From Bradyrhizobium sp. CCBAU 51765 (GTDB lineage: Bacteria > Pseudomonadota > Alphaproteobacteria > Rhizobiales > Xanthobacteraceae), in the NCBI RefSeq assembly GCF_015291725.1, contig NZ_CP030038.1, positions 868,001 to 932,000 of the forward strand: DNA of 64,000 nt. Reading direction: 5' to 3'. This document shows, in pieces, positions 10,401 to 18,817 of the stretch (positions are counted from its first letter, which is position 1; every line of letters starts with the position of its first letter). The notes beneath the pieces were generated by a model. It was not told where the DNA came from and searched no databases. It saw nothing but the letters and a program-made list of their open reading frames with translations. Both the position numbers and the translations under genes were made by a program.

Positions 10401-11314
10401 CCGCTCACTCCCAGCTCGCGAATGGTGAAGAGATCCGAGGGCTGGATCACCAGCTCGATCGCGAAGCGGATGCCGACCGAGAGGATCAGCAGGCCGAGCA
10501 GCAACCGCAGCTGCTCGCCGCGGATCTTCTGGCCGGCGCGGGCGCCGAACTGAGCACCGGTGACGCCGCCGACCATCAGGATCAGCGCCAGCACGGCGTC
10601 GACGAGGTGGTTGGTCACGGCGTGCAGCATGGTCGCGAACAGCATGGTGACCAGCGTCAGCACCATCGAGGTCCCGATCACCGTCGAGGTCGGCACCCTG
10701 AGCAGATAGATCATGATCGGAACCAGGATGAAGCCGCCGCCGATGCCCATGATGGCGCCGATGAAGCCGATCAAGATGCCGACCACCACGACCGGAATCA
10801 CCGAGAGATAGATCTTCGAGCGCTTGAACCGCATCTTCAGCGGCAGGCCGTGGATCCAGTTGTGCGTGCGTCGCGGCGGCAGCGCGCCACGCCGGGTCCG
10901 CATCAAGGCGCGCAGGCCCTCGGAGAACATCAGGCTGCCGACCGTGGTGAGCAGCACGACGTAGGACAGCGCGATCATGAGGTCGAGCTGGCCGAGCGCG
11001 CGCAGCTGGGTGAAGGCCCACACGCCGAGCGTCGTTCCGGTGACGCCGCCGCAGAGCAGCACGCTCGCCAGCGCCGGATCGATCGCGCGCCGCCGCCAAT
11101 ATGAGAGCGCGCCGGAAAAGGACGAGGCCGCGATGTGGCTCGCGACGGAAGCGACCGCCACCGCCGGCGTGATGCCGATGAAGATCAGCAGCGGCGTCAT
11201 CAGGAAGCCGCCGCCGATTCCGAACATGCCCGAGACGAAGCCGACCGCGGCACCCATGGCGAGCACCAGGAAGACGTTGACCGGCAGATCGGCGATCGGA
11301 AGGTAGAGCTGCAT
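10397..11314 (-). CDS. TauE/SafE-family sulfite/anion exporter
   Basis: A 305-residue inner-membrane protein of the TauE/SafE (COG0730) family, whose members export sulfite, sulfoacetate or related organic anions. Two repeated halves each start with the family glycine motif: GFVSGMFGIGGGFLMTPLL (about residues 25-43) and GFIGAIMGIGGGFILVPIM (about residue 180). About eight helices are predicted. The start MQLYLPIADLP at 11314 is preferred over the longer frame (to 11392), whose extra residues look unconserved; no strong SD is visible. The stop overlaps the start of the TIGR02186 gene, forming a two-gene unit. The substrate is unknown. Confidence 0.88.
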   Translation of the reverse strand: MQLYLPIADLPVNVFLVLAMGAAVGFVSGMFGIGGGFLMTPLLIFIGITPAVAVASVASHIAASSFSGALSYWRRRAIDPALASVLLCGGVTGTTLGVWAFTQLRALGQLDLMIALSYVVLLTTVGSLMFSEGLRALMRTRRGALPPRRTHNWIHGLPLKMRFKRSKIYLSVIPVVVVGILIGFIGAIMGIGGGFILVPIMIYLLRVPTSTVIGTSMVLTLVTMLFATMLHAVTNHLVDAVLALILMVGGVTGAQFGARAGQKIRGEQLRLLLGLLILSVGIRFAIELVIQPSDLFTIRELGVSG

Positions 11315-11510
11315 TGAACCACGCACCGGCGAGACGGATCGACGAACGCGGAATGCTCGCGGAAAGGACGGAACGATTGCCGCGCCCCTCAATAGCGGAA
11401 TTCGCTGGCGGGCGGGACCGGGAACTTCGCGCGTGGTGAATGGTGATGGAGAGAGCCTGGAGACACGATGGTTGCGGCACCGAAGGTGCGCTCCCTCTCC
11501 TGCCTGCGGG

Positions 11511-11677
11511 CAGGGCTATCGCCTATGAGATGTGGCTATGGGTACCGACTGTCTCCACAGCGTCATGGCCGGGCTTGTCCCGGCCATCCACGCCTTTCCA
11601 CGCAGCACAAGAACGTGGATGCCCGGGACAAGCCCGGGCATGACGACCTCTGCAATATTCAAATGCGATTGCCCTGC
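11511..11677. repeat. Composite repeat with terminal inverted repeats (copy 1)
   Basis: A 167-bp element whose ends are CAGGGCTATCGC and GCGATTGCCCTG (11 of 12 inverted matches). Inside lies REP family A (11561-11645). The same arrangement and nearly the same sequence recur at 58840-59009. It is non-coding and MITE-like in shape, but I see no clear target-site duplication. With 11783-11988 it fills the 728-bp gap between the TauE gene and the PodJ-like gene. Confidence 0.85.
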
Positions 11678-11782
11678 GCCTGCGGGGGGAGGGTTGGGCA
11701 GAGGGTGTCTCCGCAGAGAGATTCCCCAAGAGGAGAGAACCCCCACTCGCCGCGCTTCGCGCGTCGACCTCCCCCGCGAGCG

Positions 11783-11988
11783 CAGGGCTATCGCATATTG
11801 GCTCGCCGGTGGCCATCCTTCGAGACGCCCGCCGTTGGCGGGCCCTCAGGATGAGGACCGAGGTCGTGGCGACCGTTTCAACGAGCACGGATGCTGTTTA
11901 GCCTCATCCTGAGGAGACCGCGCAGCGGTCGTATCGAAGGACGAGGCGGCGCACCGGCCGCCGCTACAAGTCATATGCGATCGCCCTG
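11783..11988. repeat. Related composite repeat with a different interior
   Basis: A 206-bp element starting CAGGGCTATCGCATAT (11783-11798) and ending ATATGCGATCGCCCTG (11973-11988), a 15/16 inverted match. The ends match those of the composite repeat at 11511-11677. The interior differs: it holds the CCTTCGAGACGCCC...CCTCAGGATGAGG and CCTCATCCTGAGG type of palindrome. It is non-coding and downstream of the PodJ-like gene. Confidence 0.75.
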
Positions 11989-12042
11989 CCCGCGAGCGGG
12001 AGAGGTGCACCGAGTCCGCGGCACGTTGATCGGATCTAAAGC

Positions 12043-15000
12043 CTATTGCGCGGCCGAGGCCGAGCGCTTGGTCGCGACGGCCTTCGGGGCCGGCTTGGCG
12101 CTCGCCTGCGACGCGGTGTCCCAGCCGCCGGCGGGCGCTGAGACATTGACGGCATCGTCCGGCTGCGGCTCGGCGCTGAAAGTCTGGATCGCGAGCTTGG
12201 CGGCAGCGAGCGATTGCGGGTCGAGGCGCTTGGCGACGTCGTCGCGCTTGCCGGCCGCGTCTGCATCGCCCTGCGCGGCCGCCAGGCTGAACCATTTGTA
12301 GGATTCGGCGAGGTTCTGCTCGACGCCGATGCCGCGGGCATAGAGGATGCCGAGGTTGAACTGGCTGTCGGCGACGCCGCGATCGGCGGCCTTGCGGAAC
12401 CACTGCGCCGCGCTCTTGTAATTGGCGCCGCGCCCACCGCCGTCGGCGTCGAGCACCGCGAGATTGTGCATCGCCTTGGCGTTGCCGCGCTCGGCGGCCT
12501 GGGCGTAGTAGCGGCGGGCGATGTCGGCGTCCTTCTTCACGCCAAGGCCCTTCTCGTAGAGCGTGCCGAGGCGGAAGATCGCGGGCACCACGCCCGCCTG
12601 CGCCGCGCGGTCGTACCACTTCGCCGCTTCGTCGTAGTTCGTGGCGACGCCCTTTCCTTCGGCAAAGCGCACGCCGATCTCGTAGGCCGCGGTTGCATCG
12701 CCCTTCATCGCGGCGGTGCGCAAGGCCGGGCCGCCGATGCCGTCAGGCAGTCTCTCGCTCGGCGGCACCTGGACGAGGCCGAGCTTGGCGCGGCTCGTGC
12801 CCGACAGCGCGCCGGTGACGTCGCTGGAGGCCGGCGGCGGGGCCGCGGCAGGCGCCGGCGGGATCTCGACGGAGGCCGAGTTGCCCGGAATGGCGGCGGG
12901 CGCCGGCGCGGCATTGATCTGGGATTGCCGTCCGATCGGCGTCGGCGACGTCATCGACGGCGTGACCTGCTCGGGCGTGGCGGGCTTGGTCTCGACCGGG
13001 GGCGGCGGGGCCATCGGCGCCGGCTGGCTGGACGTATCGTCCATGGCCTGCGGCGCCGGCTGCGGGCTGCCTTCGAGCAGGTTCATCGCCATCTTGAAGG
13101 TGCCGAGCACGATCACGACCACGCTCGCGCCGACCAGCAGCGAGCGGATCTTCGAGGTGATAGTCGAACCGCCGTCCTTGCCCTTGTCCTTGGACCGGTC
13201 AGCCCCTGCCTTGGCGGCGCGGCCGGTCTTTTCCGGTTGCGCGGCGGCGGCTTGCGCGGCGCGGCGTGCGGCCGCGATGAAGCTCGACGACGACACCGGC
13301 TCTTTCGGCGCGGTGGCAATTCCGCTGATCGCGCTCTCGGAGGCGGCGATGCGCTCCGACGGCGTGGCGAGGCGCCCGCCCGGTCGTGTGCCCGGCTCGA
13401 GCGGATGATCCGGTGGCAATTCCGGCGCGAGCGCGGCCCGCGCGGGCGCGGTGTGCGGCTCCAGGATTTCGCTGATCGCACGCGGCGGCAAGGGTGGTGC
13501 GACTTGCGGTGCCGCCGGCACCGGCGGCGGCGCAACCGGCGCAGCTGCGTGGAATTCGCGCGGCGCGGCGACGAAGGCGGCTTGCGTACTCTGCGCGGCG
13601 GCGGGATTGGGCAGCTCGGGCTTCGGATCGTATTTCGGCTGCTGCGGTTGTGGCCGCGGCTCGCGCGCCATCGGCGCCGGCTCCATCGGAGCGGCCATCG
13701 GCATCGGCTGCGGCGCCGGCACGGTGCGCACCGCGCGCAGATCGCCCTCGATCATCGAGAGGCGATCGACGACGTGGCCGAGCGCGCTGTGGACGGCCTC
13801 GAGCGAGTCCTGAGTGTGCCGGTTGGTCTCGGCCTGGCTGAAGCGGATGTCGGAGAGCTCGCGCTTGACGAGATCGACCATGCCGGAATCGGGAGGCGGT
13901 GCGGAGTTGCGGCTCTCGGCCAGCGCGGCATAGGTCGCCTGCTGCCGCTCGAGATGCCGCAGGATGTCGTGCAGCCCGTCCTCGACGCGGCTCAAATTGC
14001 CGTTGTGCGGATCGGAGGCGGCTTCGATCCGTTCCAGCAGATAGGAGACGCGCTGTTCGAGATGCGCGAAGGTGGACGCGGAATCGCTGCCGACCTGCAT
14101 GCGGTCGAAACGGTCCGACAGCGCGCGGATCGCGGCTTCGAGATGCTCGGTGCTCTCGGATGGCTGAGGCCGTTCGCGGGTTTCGAGCGCGGCGGTGAGC
14201 GCGGCGATGCGCTGCTCCAGCACCGCGAAGCTGTCGCCGTGGCCGGAGGCGCGGGTGATCTGGTCGACCTTGGACGACAGCAGCTGCACGTCCTCGGAAA
14301 GCCGCGCCAGCGCTTCGTTGGAAGCGACGTTCGAGACGATGCCGCGCAGCGCCGAGATCGCGCCTTCGAGCTGCTGCACCGTCGAGGGATCGTCATTGGC
14401 GCGCAGGATCAGATCGAGCTTGGCGCCGAGATTGCGGATCGCCTCGTCGTAGCCGGTGAGCTGCTCGGCCGGCGTCAGCGTGCGCAGCACCTGCTTGATG
14501 TCGGACAGCGCATGCTCGATGCCGGAGAGGACCTGGCCGTCGGTGCCGTTGGACCGGGTCTCGTCGATGCGACGGTGCAGCGAGCGGATCTCGTTCTCGA
14601 TCGATTCGATCGCGCGCCGCGGCATCGCCTCGGTGATGGCGGCACGGATTTCGGCAAGCTCGCTGCGGAAGGCGTTGATCGCCTGCTCGGTATTGTCGGG
14701 ACGCTGCAGCGACTCGATCTGGCTCGTGATCTTGAGCAGGTGGCGCTCGAGCGATGAAAAATCCGGTCCTGGCTGCGGTGGCGGCGGCGCGTAGGCAGGC
14801 GCCGGCGGGGCCATGGGCGGTGCGTAAGGAGCGGCGGGCGCAAGCGACGGCGCGGCACGCGGCGGCATGTGCCTCGGCGCAAAACCGTCGAGCTCGCTCT
14901 GGCGCGCGGTGATCTCGGCGACCGCGACGTCGAACGAAGCCGGGCTCAGGGGTGGTGAGCTGCGATAGACCTGCGCGGCCGCGCGCTCGACCGCATCGGC

Positions 15001-15447
15001 CTGGCGCTGGCGCGTGTCGGCCGGGGCGGGGCGGGGGGCCTGCGGCTGCTGCGGTTGCCGCTGCGGGCGCGAGATTTGCGACAGGCGCGCATCGAGCCGC
15101 GAGATCGCATCGTTGAGCTGACGCGCGACGCCCTGCTCGCGCGAGACGTCTGGTCTTGAAGAGTCCTGGCGCGGGGCGGGCTTGGATATCCGTTCGATCT
15201 GCTGGGTGATCGCGTCGAGCCGCTGGTGGATATCGGCGACTTCGCGGCTCTCCTGACTCGGTCCTTGGCTCGGCATGTGCTGCGGCCGCGGGTCGTAGGC
15301 TGCGCGAAAGTTCGGCGGGGTCGTCTCGCCGAGCGTGGAGTTCAGCCAATCGTTGAGCGACATGCCCGCACGACGCGCAGCAGCTTCGGCCCGCTCCCGG
15401 ACGGATGGATCGATGCCGTCAACACTCCACGATACGCGCGAATTCAT
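12043..15447 (-). CDS. PodJ-like polar organiser: coiled coil, TM helix, Sel1 repeats
   Basis: A 1134-residue protein built like alphaproteobacterial PodJ-type polarity factors. Residues 1-45 form a conserved head (SWSVDGIDPSVRERAEAAAR and MSLNDWLN). A proline-rich stretch and long coiled-coil segments follow (about 60-560), then a second proline/alanine-rich linker. One membrane helix is at about 765-785 (LLVGASVVVIVLGTFKMAM). The exported part has four Sel1-type repeats (about 905-1060; e.g. AAKWYDRAAQAGVVPAIFRLG). The expected topology is cytoplasmic N terminus and periplasmic Sel1 domain, for a role in cell-pole organisation. ATG 15447 begins the conserved head; the longer frame to 15522 adds nothing recognisable. 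No peptidoglycan-binding domain is seen, unlike Caulobacter PodJ. Confidence 0.8.
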   Translation of the reverse strand: MNSRVSWSVDGIDPSVRERAEAAARRAGMSLNDWLNSTLGETTPPNFRAAYDPRPQHMPSQGPSQESREVADIHQRLDAITQQIERISKPAPRQDSSRPDVSREQGVARQLNDAISRLDARLSQISRPQRQPQQPQAPRPAPADTRQRQADAVERAAAQVYRSSPPLSPASFDVAVAEITARQSELDGFAPRHMPPRAAPSLAPAAPYAPPMAPPAPAYAPPPPQPGPDFSSLERHLLKITSQIESLQRPDNTEQAINAFRSELAEIRAAITEAMPRRAIESIENEIRSLHRRIDETRSNGTDGQVLSGIEHALSDIKQVLRTLTPAEQLTGYDEAIRNLGAKLDLILRANDDPSTVQQLEGAISALRGIVSNVASNEALARLSEDVQLLSSKVDQITRASGHGDSFAVLEQRIAALTAALETRERPQPSESTEHLEAAIRALSDRFDRMQVGSDSASTFAHLEQRVSYLLERIEAASDPHNGNLSRVEDGLHDILRHLERQQATYAALAESRNSAPPPDSGMVDLVKRELSDIRFSQAETNRHTQDSLEAVHSALGHVVDRLSMIEGDLRAVRTVPAPQPMPMAAPMEPAPMAREPRPQPQQPKYDPKPELPNPAAAQSTQAAFVAAPREFHAAAPVAPPPVPAAPQVAPPLPPRAISEILEPHTAPARAALAPELPPDHPLEPGTRPGGRLATPSERIAASESAISGIATAPKEPVSSSSFIAAARRAAQAAAAQPEKTGRAAKAGADRSKDKGKDGGSTITSKIRSLLVGASVVVIVLGTFKMAMNLLEGSPQPAPQAMDDTSSQPAPMAPPPPVETKPATPEQVTPSMTSPTPIGRQSQINAAPAPAAIPGNSASVEIPPAPAAAPPPASSDVTGALSGTSRAKLGLVQVPPSERLPDGIGGPALRTAAMKGDATAAYEIGVRFAEGKGVATNYDEAAKWYDRAAQAGVVPAIFRLGTLYEKGLGVKKDADIARRYYAQAAERGNAKAMHNLAVLDADGGGRGANYKSAAQWFRKAADRGVADSQFNLGILYARGIGVEQNLAESYKWFSLAAAQGDADAAGKRDDVAKRLDPQSLAAAKLAIQTFSAEPQPDDAVNVSAPAGGWDTASQASAKPAPKAVATKRSASAAQ

Positions 15448-15645
15448 GACTCTGTCCGGTTCCGACTCCGGCGCCCCACCCGGCGCCTCCAGCCTCCCCA
15501 CGCGCCCCGGTTGCAAAGACAATCGAATTTGGCGCGGGTCGTCTGCCTCGAAAACCGACTTTTTCCTGTTACGGTAAATAACGAGTTAAGGAATGCGGCG
15601 CGGGTGTCTTAAAGTTCGGCGGGGGAACTTAGGGGACACCGAAAC

Positions 15646-15732
15646 CGTCATGCCCGGGCTTGTCCCGGGCATCCACGTTCTTCGGTGGTGAAAGCAAGAT
15701 CGTGGATGGCCGGGACGAGCCCGGCCATGACG
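15646..15732. repeat. REP-like palindrome, family A copy 3 (inverted)
   Basis: An 87-bp palindrome from CGTCATGCCCGGGCTTGTCC to GGACGAGCCCGGCCATGACG. It is the same family as 9522-9607 but in opposite orientation. It lies upstream of the PodJ-like gene and just beyond the padR stop. Confidence 0.87.
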
Positions 15733-15748
15733 CAGCAATCCTGGCCTC

Positions 15749-16339
15749 TCACCCCTTCCCCTCGCGCTTGCCATCCTCGATCGGCACTACGGTGGCCTTG
15801 CCGCTCATCGCCGACAACGCCGCGAGCGCTTCCTCGCAGAAGTCGGCCACCATCTGCTCGTGCCGGGCTCCCAGGCGGAGCAGGAGCAGGTTTCCCAAGT
15901 CGAGCTTGCCCTCTGCCGTGCCGTCCGGAAAACGCTTCTTCAGGATGCGCTCGTAATTGGCGTGGCGGTCGCGGTGGTGCTCGAGCCGGGCCATCAAATC
16001 GGCGCGAAGCGGCTCGATGTCGATGCTGTCGAGCGCGTGGAGGCGGACCAGGAGGTCGTCCTTGGTCGAGGCCGGTGTACTTGGCCGCGCGGCCCAGTGC
16101 CGCAGCGCTGTTCGGCCCTCCGGAGTGAGCGTATAAACCAGCTTGTTGGGCTTGCCTGATTGCACGACCTCGCGGCCCTGGATGTAGCCGCGGTCGCGCA
16201 GCTTGGAGAGTTCGCGGTAGATCTGCTGGTGGTCGGCCTTCCAGAAGAAGCCGATCGAGGAATCGAACGTCTTGGCGAGCTCGTAGCCCGTCATCGGACG
16301 TTCCGTCAGGCATGCGAGGATTGCGTCGCCCAGTGCCAT
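15749..16339 (-). CDS. PadR-family transcriptional regulator
   Basis: A 196-residue PadR-like repressor. The N-terminal winged helix covers residues 1-85 (ILACLTERPMTGYELAKTFD...QQIYRELSKLRDRGYI). A helical C-terminal dimerisation domain follows (DDLLVRLHALDSIDIEPLRADLMARLEHHRD), as in the Vir-type two-domain PadR group. ATG 16339 is chosen because GGAG lies 6-7 nt upstream and the family start MALGDAILA begins there; the frame extends to 16483 through the operator region. It is divergent from the NTF2-like and beta-oxidation genes and probably represses them and itself through the dyad at 16390-16411. The inducer is unknown. Confidence 0.9.
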   Translation of the reverse strand: MALGDAILACLTERPMTGYELAKTFDSSIGFFWKADHQQIYRELSKLRDRGYIQGREVVQSGKPNKLVYTLTPEGRTALRHWAARPSTPASTKDDLLVRLHALDSIDIEPLRADLMARLEHHRDRHANYERILKKRFPDGTAEGKLDLGNLLLLRLGARHEQMVADFCEEALAALSAMSGKATVVPIEDGKREGKG

Positions 16340-16389
16340 GACCGGTCTCCTGTTCTCGACCTTGTGGCTTGACTTTATGCGCATCGGCG

Positions 16390-16411
16390 CATATGCGTCA
16401 ATGTGCATATG
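16390..16411. promoter_or_regulatory. Candidate PadR operator
   Basis: A perfect dyad CATATGC-N8-GCATATG, with an additional half-site-like TATGCGCAT at 16376-16384. It lies 51 bp upstream of padR and 133 bp upstream of the divergent NTF2-like gene. The symmetry and AT-rich half sites fit PadR-type operators; binding is inferred. Confidence 0.65.
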
Positions 16412-16543
16412 AGGCGGTGGAAGGGCCGGGCGAAAGACCCGTCCCGAAAACCCAGCGGAATCAACCTTCTCGCTACTGTGCATGGGGTTGTTTTCGCGTT
16501 TTTGCCAAGGCTCCTGGAAAGCCCTTTAGGGAGGCACCCGAGA

Positions 16544-16930
16544 ATGACCGGCCTCGATTCCTGGTACGCCTACATGAAGTCTCATGATCGCACTGCGCTC
16601 TGGGATCTTCTGCACCCCGATGCCGTGTTCGAAAGCCCCGTCGTTCACACGCCGCAGCGCGGCCGCGACATCACCTTCAAATATCTCTCCAGTGCCGAAC
16701 AGGTGCTCGGCGGTCCGACCTTCACCTATGTAGGGGAGTGGAGGAACGAGCGCGGCGCCGTGCTCGAATTCAAGACCATGGTCGACGGCATCGAGATCAA
16801 CGGCGTCGACATCATCAGCTTCGATGACGAGGGACGCATCACGCACTTCAAGGTGATGGTGCGTCCGCTCAAGGCGATCAACATGCTGCACCGCCTGATG
16901 GCGGAGCAGCTTGCTGCCGCCCAATCATAA
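16544..16930 (+). CDS. NTF2-like (SnoaL-type) family protein
   Basis: A 128-residue cone-shaped NTF2-fold protein (MTGLDSWYAYMKSHDRTALWDLLHPDAVFESPV...ITHFKVMVRPLKAINML). The fold houses small enzymes and ligand-binding proteins, so the function is open. The start is set by AGGGAGG (16528-16534) 9 nt before the ATG; longer frames upstream cross the PadR operator. It is the first gene of a run with acyl-CoA dehydrogenase, thiolase and FadB-like genes, only 39 bp before the dehydrogenase start. It may therefore bind or modify an acyl intermediate of the same pathway. That role is inference from position. Confidence 0.82.
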   Translation: MTGLDSWYAYMKSHDRTALWDLLHPDAVFESPVVHTPQRGRDITFKYLSSAEQVLGGPTFTYVGEWRNERGAVLEFKTMVDGIEINGVDIISFDDEGRITHFKVMVRPLKAINMLHRLMAEQLAAAQS

Positions 16931-16969
16931 GCCAACATCATCCCTTCGAGGCCCTGCCGGGAGAACCCC

Positions 16970-18760
16970 ATGCCGATCTATAAAGCCCCCGTCGAAGACG
17001 TGAACTTCCTGCTCAACGACGTCTTCCAGATCGACCGCTACGACAATCTGCCGGGCTTCTCCGACGCCTCGAGCGACGTGCGCGAGGCGATCCTCGGCGA
17101 AGCCGCCAAGCTCGCCGAAGAGGTGCTGCAGCCGCTCAATCGCGTCGGCGATCTCGAAGGCTGCAAGCGCACTGAGGACGGCAGCGTCACCACGCCGAAG
17201 GGTTTCAAGGAAGCGTTCAAGCAGGTCGTCGAGGGCGGCTGGCTCGGCCTGTCGGCGCCGACCGAATATGGCGGCCAGGGCCTGCCGGTGACGCTGAGCC
17301 AGGCGGTCAACGAATTCCAGATCTCCGCCAACATGGCGTTCTCGATGTATGGCGGCCTGACCATGGGCGCGACCGCCGCGCTGCTGGTGCACGGCACGCC
17401 CGAGCAGAAGAAGACCTACGTCCCGAAGATGGTGGCCGGCGAATGGACCGGCACCATGAACCTCACCGAGCCGCATTGCGGCACCGACCTCGGCATGCTC
17501 CGCACCAAGGCGGTGCGCCAGAGCGACGGCAGCTTCAGGATCACCGGCACCAAGATCTTCATCTCGGCCGGCGAGCATGATCTCGCCGACAACATCATCC
17601 ACCTCGTGCTCGCCCGCATCGAAGGTGCACCCGCCGGCATCAAGGGCGTGTCGCTGTTCGTGGTGCCGAAATTCCTGGTGAACGCTGATGGCTCGGTGGG
17701 CGCCCGCAACGGCGTCGTCTGCGGCTCGATCGAGCACAAGATGGGCATCCACGGCAACTCCACCTGCGTGATGAACTACGACAACGCCACCGGCTGGCTG
17801 ATCGGCGAAGAGAACAAGGGCATGCAGGGCATGTTCGTGATGATGAACGAGGCCCGTCTCGGCGTCGCCGTGCAGGGCCTCGCGCAGTCCGAGGTCGCCT
17901 ATCAGAACGCCGTCGCCTATGCCCGCGAGCGCATCCAGGGCCGTTCCCTCACCGGCGCCAAGGCGCCGGACAAGCCGGCCGACCCGATCATCGTGCATCC
18001 CGACGTGCGCCGCACGCTGCTCTCGATCCGCGCCTTCAACGAGGCCGCGCGCGCCTTCGTGATCTGGACCGCGCTGAAGAGCGATGTCGCCCACCGCTCC
18101 GAGGATCCCAAGGATCGCCAGGCCGCGGACGACCACATGGGCCTGATGACCCCGGTGCTGAAGGGCTTCCTCACCGACTACGGCTTCGCCAACGCGGTGC
18201 AGGCGCAGCAGATGTATGGCGGCCACGGCTACATCGCCGAGCAGGGCATGGAGCAGTTCGTGCGCGATGCGCGTATCGCGATGATCTATGAAGGCGCCAA
18301 CGGCATCCAGGCGCTCGACCTGGTCGGCCGCAAGCTGCCGCGCGACGGCGGCCGCGCCATCATGGCCTTCTTCGGCGAGGTCATGGCCTTCGCCAAGGAG
18401 AACGGCGGTGACGAGGGCCTGAAGCCCTTCATCACCCCGCTCTCGACCTCGCTGGGTCACCTGCAGCAGGCCACGACCTGGCTGATGCAGAACGCGATGG
18501 CGAAGCCGGACAATGCCGGCGCTGCCGCCACCGACTACCTGCATCTCTTCGGCTTCGTCGCGCTCGGCTATATGTGGTCGAAGATGGCCAAGGTGACGCA
18601 GGCGAAGATTGCCGAGAGCGGGGCGACGCCCTATCTCTCGACCAAGCTCGTCACCGGCCGTTTCTTCATGGAGCGGATGCTGCCGGAGACTGCGGCCAAT
18701 CTCGCGCGCATCCAGGCCGGCTGCGCCACCATCATGGAATTGCCGGCGGAAGCCTTCTGA
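16970..18760 (+). CDS. Acyl-CoA dehydrogenase with C-terminal extension
   Basis: A 596-residue FAD-dependent acyl-CoA dehydrogenase catalysing the first, alpha-beta desaturating step of beta-oxidation. It is of the long type with an N-terminal cap and a C-terminal extra domain (about residues 465-590). Visible segments are the flavin/substrate region [13 protein letters not shown] and [12 protein letters not shown], the loop [22 protein letters not shown], and [17 protein letters not shown] carrying the expected catalytic Glu. GGGAG lies 5 nt before the ATG. Thiolase and hydratase/dehydrogenase genes follow on the same strand, so this is one beta-oxidation operon. Chain-length preference cannot be read from sequence. 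Confidence 0.93.
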   Translation: MPIYKAPVEDVNFLLNDVFQIDRYDNLPGFSDASSDVREAILGEAAKLAEEVLQPLNRVGDLEGCKRTEDGSVTTPKGFKEAFKQVVEGGWLGLSAPTEYGGQGLPVTLSQAVNEFQISANMAFSMYGGLTMGATAALLVHGTPEQKKTYVPKMVAGEWTGTMNLTEPHCGTDLGMLRTKAVRQSDGSFRITGTKIFISAGEHDLADNIIHLVLARIEGAPAGIKGVSLFVVPKFLVNADGSVGARNGVVCGSIEHKMGIHGNSTCVMNYDNATGWLIGEENKGMQGMFVMMNEARLGVAVQGLAQSEVAYQNAVAYARERIQGRSLTGAKAPDKPADPIIVHPDVRRTLLSIRAFNEAARAFVIWTALKSDVAHRSEDPKDRQAADDHMGLMTPVLKGFLTDYGFANAVQAQQMYGGHGYIAEQGMEQFVRDARIAMIYEGANGIQALDLVGRKLPRDGGRAIMAFFGEVMAFAKENGGDEGLKPFITPLSTSLGHLQQATTWLMQNAMAKPDNAGAAATDYLHLFGFVALGYMWSKMAKVTQAKIAESGATPYLSTKLVTGRFFMERMLPETAANLARIQAGCATIMELPAEAF

Positions 18761-18817
18761 GGCCTGCTCCCGCCGCCGTTTCCCAATAGCTTTCAAACAT
18801 CACATCAGGAGGGCGTC

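Noticed and set aside
11315..12042. CRISPR-like array in the repeat cluster
   Set aside because: The repeats are long inverted palindromes of different types, not short direct repeats with unique spacers.
12214..14757. Plus-strand frame of 847 codons opposite the PodJ-like gene
   Set aside because: Arg/Gly/Ala-rich shadow; the minus-strand product has a head domain, membrane helix and Sel1 repeats.
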